Shown here in pieces: positions 27,713 to 36,096 of a stretch of DNA of 64,000 bases; positions within the stretch are counted from its first letter, which is position 1; the number at the start of each line of letters is the position of its first letter. This DNA comes from Barthelona sp. PCE. Its lineage: Eukaryota > Metamonada: BaSk clade. Both the position numbers and the translations under genes were made by a program. The DNA lies in assembly GCA_040285745.1 (NCBI GenBank), contig JAUFOR010000004.1, positions 1,359,134-1,423,133 of the forward strand. Direction: 5' to 3'. The notes under the pieces are model-generated. The model was not told the origin of the DNA, ran no database searches, and was given only the letters and a program-made list of their open reading frames with translations.

Positions 27713-27984
27713 CTGCAATCGTACCACAACGCAGCAAAAAAGTGCCCCACAACCAAGCCAATGCCCGCACGCGTCAAAAATCTTACGTGTCACGCGCTAC
27801 AAGCCCTGCGAACCACATCAATAAATCTGTGAGGGGATAGAAATTCGAATGCAGTCCTGTTTCACATTCGCGCTTTCTGTTTACGCTTCACGTGTATTAT
27901 ATCATCTTTATATGCCACGTGCAAGCACTAATATTTAATATATGCAAGCTATCTTAATATTCACCTACTTCATTACAGCTATAT
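27713..27984 (+). promoter_or_regulatory. Conserved upstream block of MPRVRKF gene copy 1
   Basis: About 270 bp before the ATG are conserved with 47000-47271 and, in reverse orientation, with 61739-62010. Shared words include CAACGCAGCAAAAAAGTGCC, CTTACGTGTCACGCGCTACA, GCGAACCACATCA and the E-box-like palindrome CACGTG (27889-27894 and again 27916-27921). The block is much more GC-rich than surrounding spacer, suggesting constraint. Upstream in-frame codons hit a TAA here, showing the region is not translated into the protein. Confidence 0.6.
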
Positions 27985-30078
27985 ATGCCTAGGGTTCGTA
28001 AATTCGAGGAAGACCTTGTCATGCAGGCTTATCCTGAGGGGCAGATGATATTTGAGGGCCAGGGCGTAGTATTGCTTAAGTCAAGAGGAAACATCAGCCT
28101 CATTGAAAGCGCTATTGAAGGCAAGGACTTCGTTGGATACGTGGAGAATACGCGTGAGCCTCTTCAATACACATCCAAATTAAAAGCTGGAGAATCTTAC
28201 ATCATCGAAGAGCTTCGTGAAAATCGTTTAGTAACCCATTTTGATATCTTATTATTTGATCATATCATGAGTGATGAACATACAAGAGGGAGAATACCCT
28301 TCCCTTTTGCGAACAATCCAAATATACGTCTATTAGGTAGAATGATTCCGATGGATGAAAACCACCTACTATTCACCATTATGGATAGAGAAATCTTTAA
28401 TAATAATGGGCGATATATCCATTGTTACATATTAAATGTGCAAACGGAGGAATATAGATGTCTTGGAGAGTATGACTCTCAACCAACCGTTAATTCAAAC
28501 TACATTTTGTTAAAGAAATGCCAAGATGATACCATATGGCATTACAATTTTTCTGCAGATGACATAGACGAGGCACATGAACCTAATATTGAGCAGTTGC
28601 ATGGTATTGATTCAAGATACTTCGGGTGTTTAAACTCGGATTGCATTTTCTCAGTCCTTCAAGGTCATAGATATGGTGAATTGGTAATATTTGACAGTCA
28701 AAGGAACCAAGTTAACTTGACAGAAAGGTTTCCACAGCTTAAAGGATTGAATATTAGCAGATTCTCGAATTTTGCATTATTAACGCTCACTCAAGATGTT
28801 TTGTCAATGGTATTCATTGATTTAAGATTTGTGGAAGTGATTCATATCGAAAATGGTGAATTGAAAATGTCAAAGGGTGAAATGAATTTGAGTATTGTAC
28901 GCTTCAATGACTTGAAGCATATAGATTTGAACGATAATTCCTTTCATCATGAAGATTGTGTTTTTTGTGGTGTTGACAAAATTACAAGACGTTATGGCCC
29001 AATCAAATTCAGAGCAGTTGATAATGAGGTTGTGCGTTTGGCAAGCCTTGAACCAGCAGAAGTATTTTTTGATGGAATAGCGGAAGTGGATAACGGTTCG
29101 ATAAGATATTACTTTTTTTTCAAAGAAAGGAAGCTTATTGTGCTGCGTGGGTGTAGGCCGGTTTCACATACGAGCTGCGAGATCCGATCAGTTCATCCAA
29201 ATGAAGGAGATGATTTTTTTGTAATGGCAGAGAAGCATAGTGAAACAAATACATATGTCAAAATTCACTGGCGCTGGTCAGAATCCAAGCCTGTCACAAC
29301 CATTTTACCTCATTGCGGTTCTAATAACCGTGGTTTTATTCAAGGGTTGCCTGTCAATGTTGACCGTCTTGAGGATCGTACAGGCTTGGTGTATTTGGGA
29401 AGTAAGCTGCTTTTGGATCTTCCCCCGAATATTTATGTTCGAGGTGTTCATCGTTCACATTTTGATAATTCAGCATGCATTCTGTGTAGAGATACAATCC
29501 ATTTTTTTCGGTTCAATGTCAACGGGTATGTTGTGGAGGTTCAAAAGCACATTGTGTTTGAACATGAATATTTATATGATGTTTACTTCAACCCTCGTCC
29601 ATTGGCTGAAACACCTGATCATCAGCTGTTTGTTGTATATACACGCAGTAGGGCTGCAACAACGCAACATTTACACTGTCTTGATTGGTCAACAGGAAGC
29701 TTCTTAGAGCCTGTTCACCTTTATCAGTATTATAAGAATGAAAAAATTAAGGAAGGTAACTTTTTCCGTAATTTCGTGGGAGATTCATACATACAGGTGA
29801 GGGGTGGTATCATTAAAGTATACGTTGAAGATGGTGCAATTGAAACGCATTTTTACATAAACGACAGTTTACCATATGAATTGAACATAAGCCACGATCA
29901 AAATCTGCTCAATAACACTATTCAAGACATGTCATACGAAGAAGAGACCAAGACAATGGTGCTGAAAACTTACAATATTGAGGAAGACCCGGAATCGATC
30001 AATCCCACAGTGGAATCGTTCCACCTTCCATCGTTCCTGGCCGAGGCGTCCATCGTTGAGTATTACATGCCAGATTAA
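27985..30078 (+). CDS. MPRVRKF family protein, copy 1 (697 aa, unknown function)
   Basis: I do not recognise this family outside the window. The start ATG (27985) is fixed by comparison: all three long copies share MPRVRKFE at this point, and upstream codons are blocked by a stop in this copy. There is no signal peptide or membrane segment. The sequence reads as a string of short beta strands ending in turns (CYILNVQTEEYRCLGEYD, GELVIFDSQRNQVNL, HCLDWSTGSFLEPV), which suggests a beta-propeller-like fold, possibly two propellers since a half-length relative exists. Segments such as FFFKERKLIVLRGC and SCEIRSVHPNEGDDFF and the last 25 codons are nearly identical among copies, while intervening parts vary. 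Compared with copies 2 and 3 the frame ends eight codons early (TAA after YYMPD). A conserved upstream block and flanking direct repeats form a cassette around it. Confidence 0.85.
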   Translation: MPRVRKFEEDLVMQAYPEGQMIFEGQGVVLLKSRGNISLIESAIEGKDFVGYVENTREPLQYTSKLKAGESYIIEELRENRLVTHFDILLFDHIMSDEHTRGRIPFPFANNPNIRLLGRMIPMDENHLLFTIMDREIFNNNGRYIHCYILNVQTEEYRCLGEYDSQPTVNSNYILLKKCQDDTIWHYNFSADDIDEAHEPNIEQLHGIDSRYFGCLNSDCIFSVLQGHRYGELVIFDSQRNQVNLTERFPQLKGLNISRFSNFALLTLTQDVLSMVFIDLRFVEVIHIENGELKMSKGEMNLSIVRFNDLKHIDLNDNSFHHEDCVFCGVDKITRRYGPIKFRAVDNEVVRLASLEPAEVFFDGIAEVDNGSIRYYFFFKERKLIVLRGCRPVSHTSCEIRSVHPNEGDDFFVMAEKHSETNTYVKIHWRWSESKPVTTILPHCGSNNRGFIQGLPVNVDRLEDRTGLVYLGSKLLLDLPPNIYVRGVHRSHFDNSACILCRDTIHFFRFNVNGYVVEVQKHIVFEHEYLYDVYFNPRPLAETPDHQLFVVYTRSRAATTQHLHCLDWSTGSFLEPVHLYQYYKNEKIKEGNFFRNFVGDSYIQVRGGIIKVYVEDGAIETHFYINDSLPYELNISHDQNLLNNTIQDMSYEEETKTMVLKTYNIEEDPESINPTVESFHLPSFLAEASIVEYYMPD

Positions 30079-30387
30079 CATGCCCAGATGAATAATGAAT
30101 AGTTTCCATGACTACGGAGATATAGGAATACACATTTTCTCCTATTGTTTATAAGGATGATTTTCTTTTCCTGGTTTCATCACTGAAGTTCGGATATGGT
30201 GCCGCAAAACGGGTACCTTCTTCAGAGTTTGGAAGTCCATACATCTGAAAAATAGTAGTATTTCAATTACTAAATAGTACAATAAAATAAATAGGAAACT
30301 GAGAAATTGAAATACACCCGCATACGTTCTATTCCATTCTTTGTTTAAAATAAATTACAGGATCGTCCTGATCAGTGACAGTAATTG
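30079..30387. other. 3' flank of cassette copy 1
   Basis: This 309-bp spacer is almost entirely duplicated sequence shared with 49414-49680. It holds the right direct repeat at 30159-30299 and ends a few bases before the stop codon of the minus-strand gene at 30388. No gene is present. Confidence 0.7.
30159..30299 (+). repeat. Right flanking direct repeat of cassette copy 1
   Basis: Begins GATTTTCTTTTCCTGG and ends AAATAAATAGGAAAC. The last 74 bp (30226-30299) match the left repeat of copy 2 (46873-46942) closely, in the same orientation, and the first 25 bp match more loosely. The equivalent right repeat of copy 2 is 49470-49603. Confidence 0.75.
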
Positions 30388-30942
30388 TTATTCAAAGTAT
30401 TTCAAAAGGAAATTACGATATTGCGTTAGTGTAAGTGGATATTTTGAATTTGTTTCAATTTTTTTTTTGCATATTGAAAGCAAATTTTGGAATTCAGAAA
30501 AGGAATCATCACTGTTGAAATAATGCAAAACATGGGCGACTGCTCGAAACATCCCATCTACTGTGGAATCTACCTCAAAAATTGGAATATCACTTTCATT
30601 TGTTAAGAAACGCCATTCGTCTACACAATCAACACTGATTATCCCACATAGAGACCGATTAAGCATCTTTGGTGTGGACATTTCACGTGGAATAGTTATA
30701 ATATCTGGGCTAGCAATCTTGAAGCTTTCTACAGCACTTAAATAACAATAGTTGAACACAAGATCGATACCAATGTCCAGGAAAAACAACGAGAGTGTGG
30801 TTTCCCATTGAATTGAGCATCCTGAACCACCCAAAATTGCAATACGAAGATCTCCTTTCCTAGAATTATAATCATATGAAGGTAGAAGGTTACCCAAGTC
30901 CAAACTCTGTCCCTTTGCCACACAACAATGTCCCACACTCAT
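30388..30942 (-). CDS. Hypothetical protein with Rossmann-like strand order (184 aa)
   Basis: I do not recognise this protein. It starts at the ATG 30940-30942. Around residues 33-45 a strand-glycine turn RIAILGGSGCSIQW is followed by helix and strand alternation (IDLVFNYCYL, SPDIITIPREM, LCGIISVDC, IPIFEV), a pattern like a small Rossmann or receiver-like alpha/beta domain. There is no clear nucleotide-binding signature beyond GGSG. The C-terminal 50 residues are helical. The 3' end lies 13 bp from the edge of the duplicated MPRVRKF cassette, so the cassette insertion came to rest just outside this gene. Confidence 0.65.
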   Translation of the reverse strand: MSVGHCCVAKGQSLDLGNLLPSYDYNSRKGDLRIAILGGSGCSIQWETTLSLFFLDIGIDLVFNYCYLSAVESFKIASPDIITIPREMSTPKMLNRSLCGIISVDCVDEWRFLTNESDIPIFEVDSTVDGMFRAVAHVLHYFNSDDSFSEFQNLLSICKKKIETNSKYPLTLTQYRNFLLKYFE

Positions 30943-31259
30943 ACAAAGAAAGGATAAATTGTGAAATACAACTACTCCACTTGAAGTGAATTAGTATATC
31001 AACCTATTTCCATTCACTTTAGTATTTAATCCACAAAAAAGAATGTCAAACCTAAAATGTTGCTGATACTACAATAAAATGAATGTAAACAAACTAACTA
31101 TTACACAGCTATTCAACATCATAATATCGCTCAATTTTCTCTTAAAGCTCATAAAACACAAATATAATATCAAAAAAAAGATGCAACAGTTGGTTTGCAT
31201 TTTCTCACTCCTTTTTATTTACTTTTTTTACTTTTGCATACACAACATATAATAGTAAC
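30943..31259. promoter_or_regulatory. Divergent intergenic region before UTP13
   Basis: 317 AT-rich bp separate two divergent starts. The last 60 bp before the UTP13 ATG form a pyrimidine-rich tract (TTTTCTCACTCCTTTTTATT and following CTTTTTTTACTTTTGC), the clearest example here of the T/C-rich motif found before genes. No gene or RNA is seen. Confidence 0.45.
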
Positions 31260-33842
31260 ATGCCAACAACGTTGAGGAACACTTTTGAAAAGCAAACTGT
31301 TATTCAGAACATATATAGTCATAAAGAACCTCAGACATGTACTTTAAGTGGGTCTGAGTATCTTTTCACAATCTGCGATGGAACAGTTCTCATGATGAAC
31401 GACGCCTGCGAAGTTGTGAAGCAATTTATGGGAAATGCCCAGTCAATTACATGTTTTTCCGTTTGCAGCATCAATGAGTTGTTGTACGTGGTTGACAGGT
31501 CCAACATGATGCTCATATATGCGCTTGACGATGACGAAAGCGCATTGCATGAGGTGAAAATTGGATCTAAATGCCCTATATCGATTTCGCTCGACTCAAC
31601 AGGACGATTTGCTGCCGTGGGTTCTTCTGACAACACTATCCGTGTGTTTGATGTCAGCCTTCGTCACATGACACATCTTTTCAGGTGCGGTCGTGTACCT
31701 GAGATCATCTCGTTCATACCTGGAGAACTACAATTTTTAGTCGCTGCCCAAAGCGATCCTGTGATCAAGGTGTACGATTTGCATGAGAAAAAGCAGGTTG
31801 GATCTCTTAGGAATCATCTTTCGAGCATTGCGTACATGCGCTTTCTTTTTGATGGAAAGTTTTTGCTATCAACTGGTTCAGACAACGTTATTTGTTTATT
31901 TGATGTTAAGGAAAGACGCTTTTTGACAGAATTCACAGCAATGGAGACAATTCATACCATCTTGGTGCTTGAAGAAATATGTGATTCACCAATCGCCAAC
32001 TCCGATGTCATTGCACGTGTTCTTGTAGCAGGAGAGTCCAACAACGTGCGCATTGTGGACGTAACTCTTGATCGTTTCAAGGTGAAGTCAGAATATAAAC
32101 TCCCAATCACCAATTCCAGTCGGAAAAACTATGCATCTGATTATATCAGGCATGGTGTCCTTTTAAATGGCCGTGCCATGCTCTTCTCAACCCTCACTCA
32201 TATCTCAGTATTGTCTGAAACATTTGATGCGATTGATTTTTCTATTCTAGGTTACTGTGATACTGTTATCTCAACAGGTTTCTTACCCTGGAAAAAGGAA
32301 GAAATGGTGGTTGTCACAAACGATGCATTCGTCGTGCACCGCCGTCTGGGCTCCATGATGGGTCAACTATTGTTTGCTCACACTGAGCCAGTGCTTTCTG
32401 CATGCATCTCTGCCCGATCAAAACATATGGTAACAGTCAGTAGGGACAAGTCCTCTGTGTTGTGGGAATACGAAGATGGATCTTTTGTGCCGCTTGTGAG
32501 ACTCACGGGCCACACATCAAGTGTTACGGGTGCCTCCATCTTTTCATATTCCGAAATAGAGATGGCTGTTTACACAGTTTCAGCAGATAGGACGCTGAAA
32601 CGCTTCGATATCAACACACACAACATCAACGGCGATGCAAAAGCCACATGGACTCAGATTATCCATGAGACGGATATTAACTCCATAGATATTTCGCCCA
32701 ACGGCAATCTTATCGCCACTGGCTCCCAAGACAAGACCATTGCAATCCATACCTGCGATGGTGAGTTTGTTGATAGGCTACGAGGTCACAAGCGAGGTGT
32801 ATGGAACGTTCATTTCTCACACAAAACAAAACTTTTAGCCTCTTGTTCATCGGACGGCACAGTTCGATTATGGTCGATGGAAAACTACGAGCTCATGAAA
32901 ACGTTGAAACTCGTCGAAAGCGGCGCTGTTTTGGACGTGTGTCTTATTTCTAATGATATGCAAATTGCTGCCGTCTATTCAACAGGTGTTGTTGCTGTTA
33001 TCAATATCAAAACAAGTGAGATGGCGTTCGGTACCGATGCACACGACGGATCTAGAGTGTGGACTATCAAATCGTATGACGATGGTGATCATTTGCTAAC
33101 GGGTGGCAGTGACGGAAGTGTCATATTCTGGCATGATAAGACTGAGGAAGCCATTCGTCTTGAGGAAGAAGACAAGCAGGCAAAGTTGGAGCTCCAACAG
33201 AAGCTGTGGAACTTTATCAAAGCAAAGAGGTATGTAGAGGCCGCACATATTTGTTTGGAGCTCAATTTTTCTAAAAGATTATTGACTGTTATCGGAATGA
33301 TGAATGACAAGTCGCTTCATCAATTTTTGTTTGAAACTGCAAAGAAAGATATTCCAAACATCCTTTTATTGCAGGAAAGAAACAGCAGAAATGAAGAGAA
33401 AGAAGAGCTTGAGGTTCTTGAGACCAATAGTCGTAACCTCGGCATGGAAACAACTGACATGGGTACCATCCTGGATGTCAAGCGTGATGAAAAGAAGGTT
33501 ATAAGCCTAATGCTGAGATTATTCAAGTTCTGTAGAGACTGGATGTGTCATTCACGAACGTACACAGAAGCAGTCCGCATAATCACCAAACAGCTTGAAA
33601 TACACGCTCTTGACCGCTTTTCTGAGTTGCTTTCTCTGGATATGTCTAATTCGAAGTTTATAATTCTTACTGTTCAGAGTTATTTACAAAAGCACATAAA
33701 TAGGTTACACAGGATGTTGCATACTGCTTATATTCTGAAACAATACACGGGAATGGATTCTTTTGAAGAAGAAGAAGACGGTGAAAAACCACGTATAGTT
33801 GCTGTTGAGAATGCACTAAATGATATTAAGAACAGTCTTTAA
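31260..33842 (+). CDS. UTP13: U3 snoRNP / SSU processome WD40 protein UTP13 (TBL3)
   Basis: UTP13 (TBL3 in animals) is a tandem WD40 protein of the UTP-B subcomplex needed for 18S rRNA processing in the nucleolus. The product is 860 residues, near the family's usual 800-ish. Two propellers are visible: repeats from about residue 20 to 310 (e.g. DSTGRFAAVGSSDNTIRVFD, GKFLLSTGSDNVICLFD) and from about 360 to 640 (SRDKSSVLWEYEDG, GNLIATGSQDKTIAIHTCDG, KLLASCSSDGTVRLWSMENY). The C-terminal Utp13 domain follows from about 650: LQQKLWNFIKAKRYVEAAHI, then FSKRLLTVIGMM and the helical end LHRMLHTAYILKQY. This tail separates it from PWP2 and UTP12, which are the nearest alternatives. The 3' end overlaps the opposite gene by 17 bp. 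Confidence 0.88.
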   Translation: MPTTLRNTFEKQTVIQNIYSHKEPQTCTLSGSEYLFTICDGTVLMMNDACEVVKQFMGNAQSITCFSVCSINELLYVVDRSNMMLIYALDDDESALHEVKIGSKCPISISLDSTGRFAAVGSSDNTIRVFDVSLRHMTHLFRCGRVPEIISFIPGELQFLVAAQSDPVIKVYDLHEKKQVGSLRNHLSSIAYMRFLFDGKFLLSTGSDNVICLFDVKERRFLTEFTAMETIHTILVLEEICDSPIANSDVIARVLVAGESNNVRIVDVTLDRFKVKSEYKLPITNSSRKNYASDYIRHGVLLNGRAMLFSTLTHISVLSETFDAIDFSILGYCDTVISTGFLPWKKEEMVVVTNDAFVVHRRLGSMMGQLLFAHTEPVLSACISARSKHMVTVSRDKSSVLWEYEDGSFVPLVRLTGHTSSVTGASIFSYSEIEMAVYTVSADRTLKRFDINTHNINGDAKATWTQIIHETDINSIDISPNGNLIATGSQDKTIAIHTCDGEFVDRLRGHKRGVWNVHFSHKTKLLASCSSDGTVRLWSMENYELMKTLKLVESGAVLDVCLISNDMQIAAVYSTGVVAVINIKTSEMAFGTDAHDGSRVWTIKSYDDGDHLLTGGSDGSVIFWHDKTEEAIRLEEEDKQAKLELQQKLWNFIKAKRYVEAAHICLELNFSKRLLTVIGMMNDKSLHQFLFETAKKDIPNILLLQERNSRNEEKEELEVLETNSRNLGMETTDMGTILDVKRDEKKVISLMLRLFKFCRDWMCHSRTYTEAVRIITKQLEIHALDRFSELLSLDMSNSKFIILTVQSYLQKHINRLHRMLHTAYILKQYTGMDSFEEEEDGEKPRIVAVENALNDIKNSL

Positions 33843-35904
33843 TTAACCCAGATAAACGAGCATCGCTTCTGAGAACCTTAAGCATATTTGGAAACCTTAA
33901 AGTAAAAAACAAACTCAATTCTCTATCCTTGGTTAGACTAATACGCTTTTCATATATCTTAATTTCACGGATTAGATCAGCAATTTTGAAGTTAAATTGA
34001 TGCAATATTTCAACAGGAGTAATTACAAAAATTTTTTCAATAAAACGTAACATATGAATATCTAATAACCCATTATGACCAATAAAAAGTATATTCAACC
34101 AATTTTGGTAAGCAAAAAACGATTGCTTCTGATGAAAATTGATGTATACAGGCAGCATTTTATCAAAAAAAGTAAAGAAAAATGTTGGAAAATTCAATCT
34201 TGTAACAGGTGATACATTCAAAATCCTCACAAAACGAATAGGATCATTCACATACGACTGACATACTATATTAAATACCTGTGATGCATATTTTTTCTCA
34301 ATGTGATCAAGAATAAATGAAGGATACACGAATTGATCCTCCTCACATGGAATTAAATGCTCAAAGTCTGCATTCATTAACAAGTCAATCATCAAAATTG
34401 CCTCTTCCTTTTCATCTGCTGATAATTCTCTCCCGGAAAGATTAGCGAAAAAAGTTTCTATCTTGGGAAACCCTCCTGTAAAACAAACCATTACATTACA
34501 ATCATGATACAAAGCGTTAAAAAGAATACCAACCTCAGCACTTGAATATACCTCCACGTCTTCTGGTTGATCACATGCAAAAAAAGCTAGCAACTCGGTA
34601 TCAATGAGAATGCACTCTTGCAAAATTGAAGAAATGCATGTTCCACCATCCCACTCTTGTACCAACTGCGTCATCTGTGATTCGAAGATTGAAAGACCAA
34701 AAAAAGTCTTTTGGATTGTCTTTAACACCTTTACGATTTCAAAAATCGAAAAAAGAGAAGATTCTGTTGATCTTATAGAATTCAAACAAATAAGTGAATT
34801 AACATGATTGGATACGATAGAGTAATCATACGCACCCTCTTCAACAAACTTGGAAAGGCTCCATACTATTCTCTGTGCCAATTTCTGAATTGGTAAATCA
34901 AAAAAAGTTTCGATAACGGTTTCATCGTTGTTACTTGCAAAAAAAGCATTACAAGCACGACACATGCGGTATATATCTCTACATGTCACACTTTGGGGTT
35001 CAAACAAAGACAACACTGCACTTATGTAATCACGAGGAGCATAATTGAAGAGATGCACATTCTTACATAATGATCTAAAATCGCTTTCCTTAATTAAGTT
35101 AATTATGTGTTCCCTACCAATTAAACAAGATACCTTATCAATCTCAACAATGGAAAATTTCTCAGTAAATGTGAGCTTAGAAAAATTCTGCATAAATATC
35201 CCCATTTCTTCATCATTCAAAGTCAAACCCAGAACCATTAAACCGCAAACTGTGTCACATACTTGGCGTGGAGTGTTTTTATCATTGTAAATTAAGTGAA
35301 GATGATCAACAAGAAGTTGCTGTGGAAACCTGTAGAGCGAAATATATCGAGATTTTAATCTATTAAAAAATATTGAATCATCAATGTGTGTGCGAAATAT
35401 GGCATGTATATTGGATACAAACTTATTTTCCACTTTTTCCTGCTCAAACCAATTCATACCAAAAACAGCCTCCGTCTTCTCACATGTAATTGTGTTCAAT
35501 TGGGCGCACGACTTCAAGTAAGCGTAGTACTGCTCGTACTGCGAACATAAAACATACTCTGCAAAAACAATTGCAATAAATTTGTGAAACTTGGAAATAT
35601 GATTTTCTATTTGAAGGTGGTGATCATATATCAACCTTACAGCGACTGGTATAATGTCCTTAGGTGCAAAATGTGTGCTTTCATGCAATAAATAATCGAC
35701 AAAAACAGTAAACAATTGTTCTTGCAGCAAAAAGGCTGCCCGACCAACAAACTGAATGAAATGCTGGATCTCGTCTGCAGTAAGACTCGATATAGATGCA
35801 AACTTCCTCTGTATAATCTCATTAACTTCTAATTGGATATTTGAGATATACAATCCTCCATCAACAGTATTCTCACTTGAAATGATGTCGAATTCTGCTT
35901 CCAT
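33826..35904 (-). CDS. Large orphan protein, helical (692 aa)
   Basis: I do not recognise this protein. From the ATG at 35902-35904 it is an almost entirely helical, Phe-, Ile- and His-rich protein without membrane segments, signals or catalytic motifs. Helices such as FIQFVGRAAFLLQEQLFTVF and FHKFIAIVFAEYVLCSQYEQ are typical of a repeat solenoid. Codons are AT-rich. Its stop overlaps the end of UTP13 by 17 bp on the opposite strand. It is one of a set of large unassigned solenoid-like proteins in this window. Confidence 0.8.
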   Translation of the reverse strand: MEAEFDIISSENTVDGGLYISNIQLEVNEIIQRKFASISSLTADEIQHFIQFVGRAAFLLQEQLFTVFVDYLLHESTHFAPKDIIPVAVRLIYDHHLQIENHISKFHKFIAIVFAEYVLCSQYEQYYAYLKSCAQLNTITCEKTEAVFGMNWFEQEKVENKFVSNIHAIFRTHIDDSIFFNRLKSRYISLYRFPQQLLVDHLHLIYNDKNTPRQVCDTVCGLMVLGLTLNDEEMGIFMQNFSKLTFTEKFSIVEIDKVSCLIGREHIINLIKESDFRSLCKNVHLFNYAPRDYISAVLSLFEPQSVTCRDIYRMCRACNAFFASNNDETVIETFFDLPIQKLAQRIVWSLSKFVEEGAYDYSIVSNHVNSLICLNSIRSTESSLFSIFEIVKVLKTIQKTFFGLSIFESQMTQLVQEWDGGTCISSILQECILIDTELLAFFACDQPEDVEVYSSAEVGILFNALYHDCNVMVCFTGGFPKIETFFANLSGRELSADEKEEAILMIDLLMNADFEHLIPCEEDQFVYPSFILDHIEKKYASQVFNIVCQSYVNDPIRFVRILNVSPVTRLNFPTFFFTFFDKMLPVYINFHQKQSFFAYQNWLNILFIGHNGLLDIHMLRFIEKIFVITPVEILHQFNFKIADLIREIKIYEKRISLTKDRELSLFFTLRFPNMLKVLRSDARLSGLIKDCS

Positions 35905-36096
35905 GGAAATATTAGCCAGTTATAAACAACCGATAAACAAAGGTAAGAGAAATATAATAAAACAGGCATGAACTAGTGCTATATCGCCATATGCTCCCAT
36001 TGACAGTGGCAATAAAAAACAAAGAGATAGAGGTGACCGTTGGATGGTTCAAAAGCCCACTCAAACTTGCTATATTTTTTTTTCGCTTTATTCATT

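Larger units (their letters stand above)
27293..30375 (+). repeat. MPRVRKF cassette, copy 1 (segmental duplication of 46801-49680)
   Basis: From about 27293 to 30375 the sequence matches 46801-49680 both inside and outside the reading frame. The left edge begins TTTTCTTCCA, 22 bp after the CFAP100 stop. The right edge ends GGATCGTCCTGATCAG, about a dozen bases before the stop of the next gene. Outside these limits the two loci are unrelated. Copy 1 is longer by a 225-bp insertion (27379-27603). The unit holds a left direct repeat, a conserved upstream block, the gene and a right direct repeat. Confidence 0.85.
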
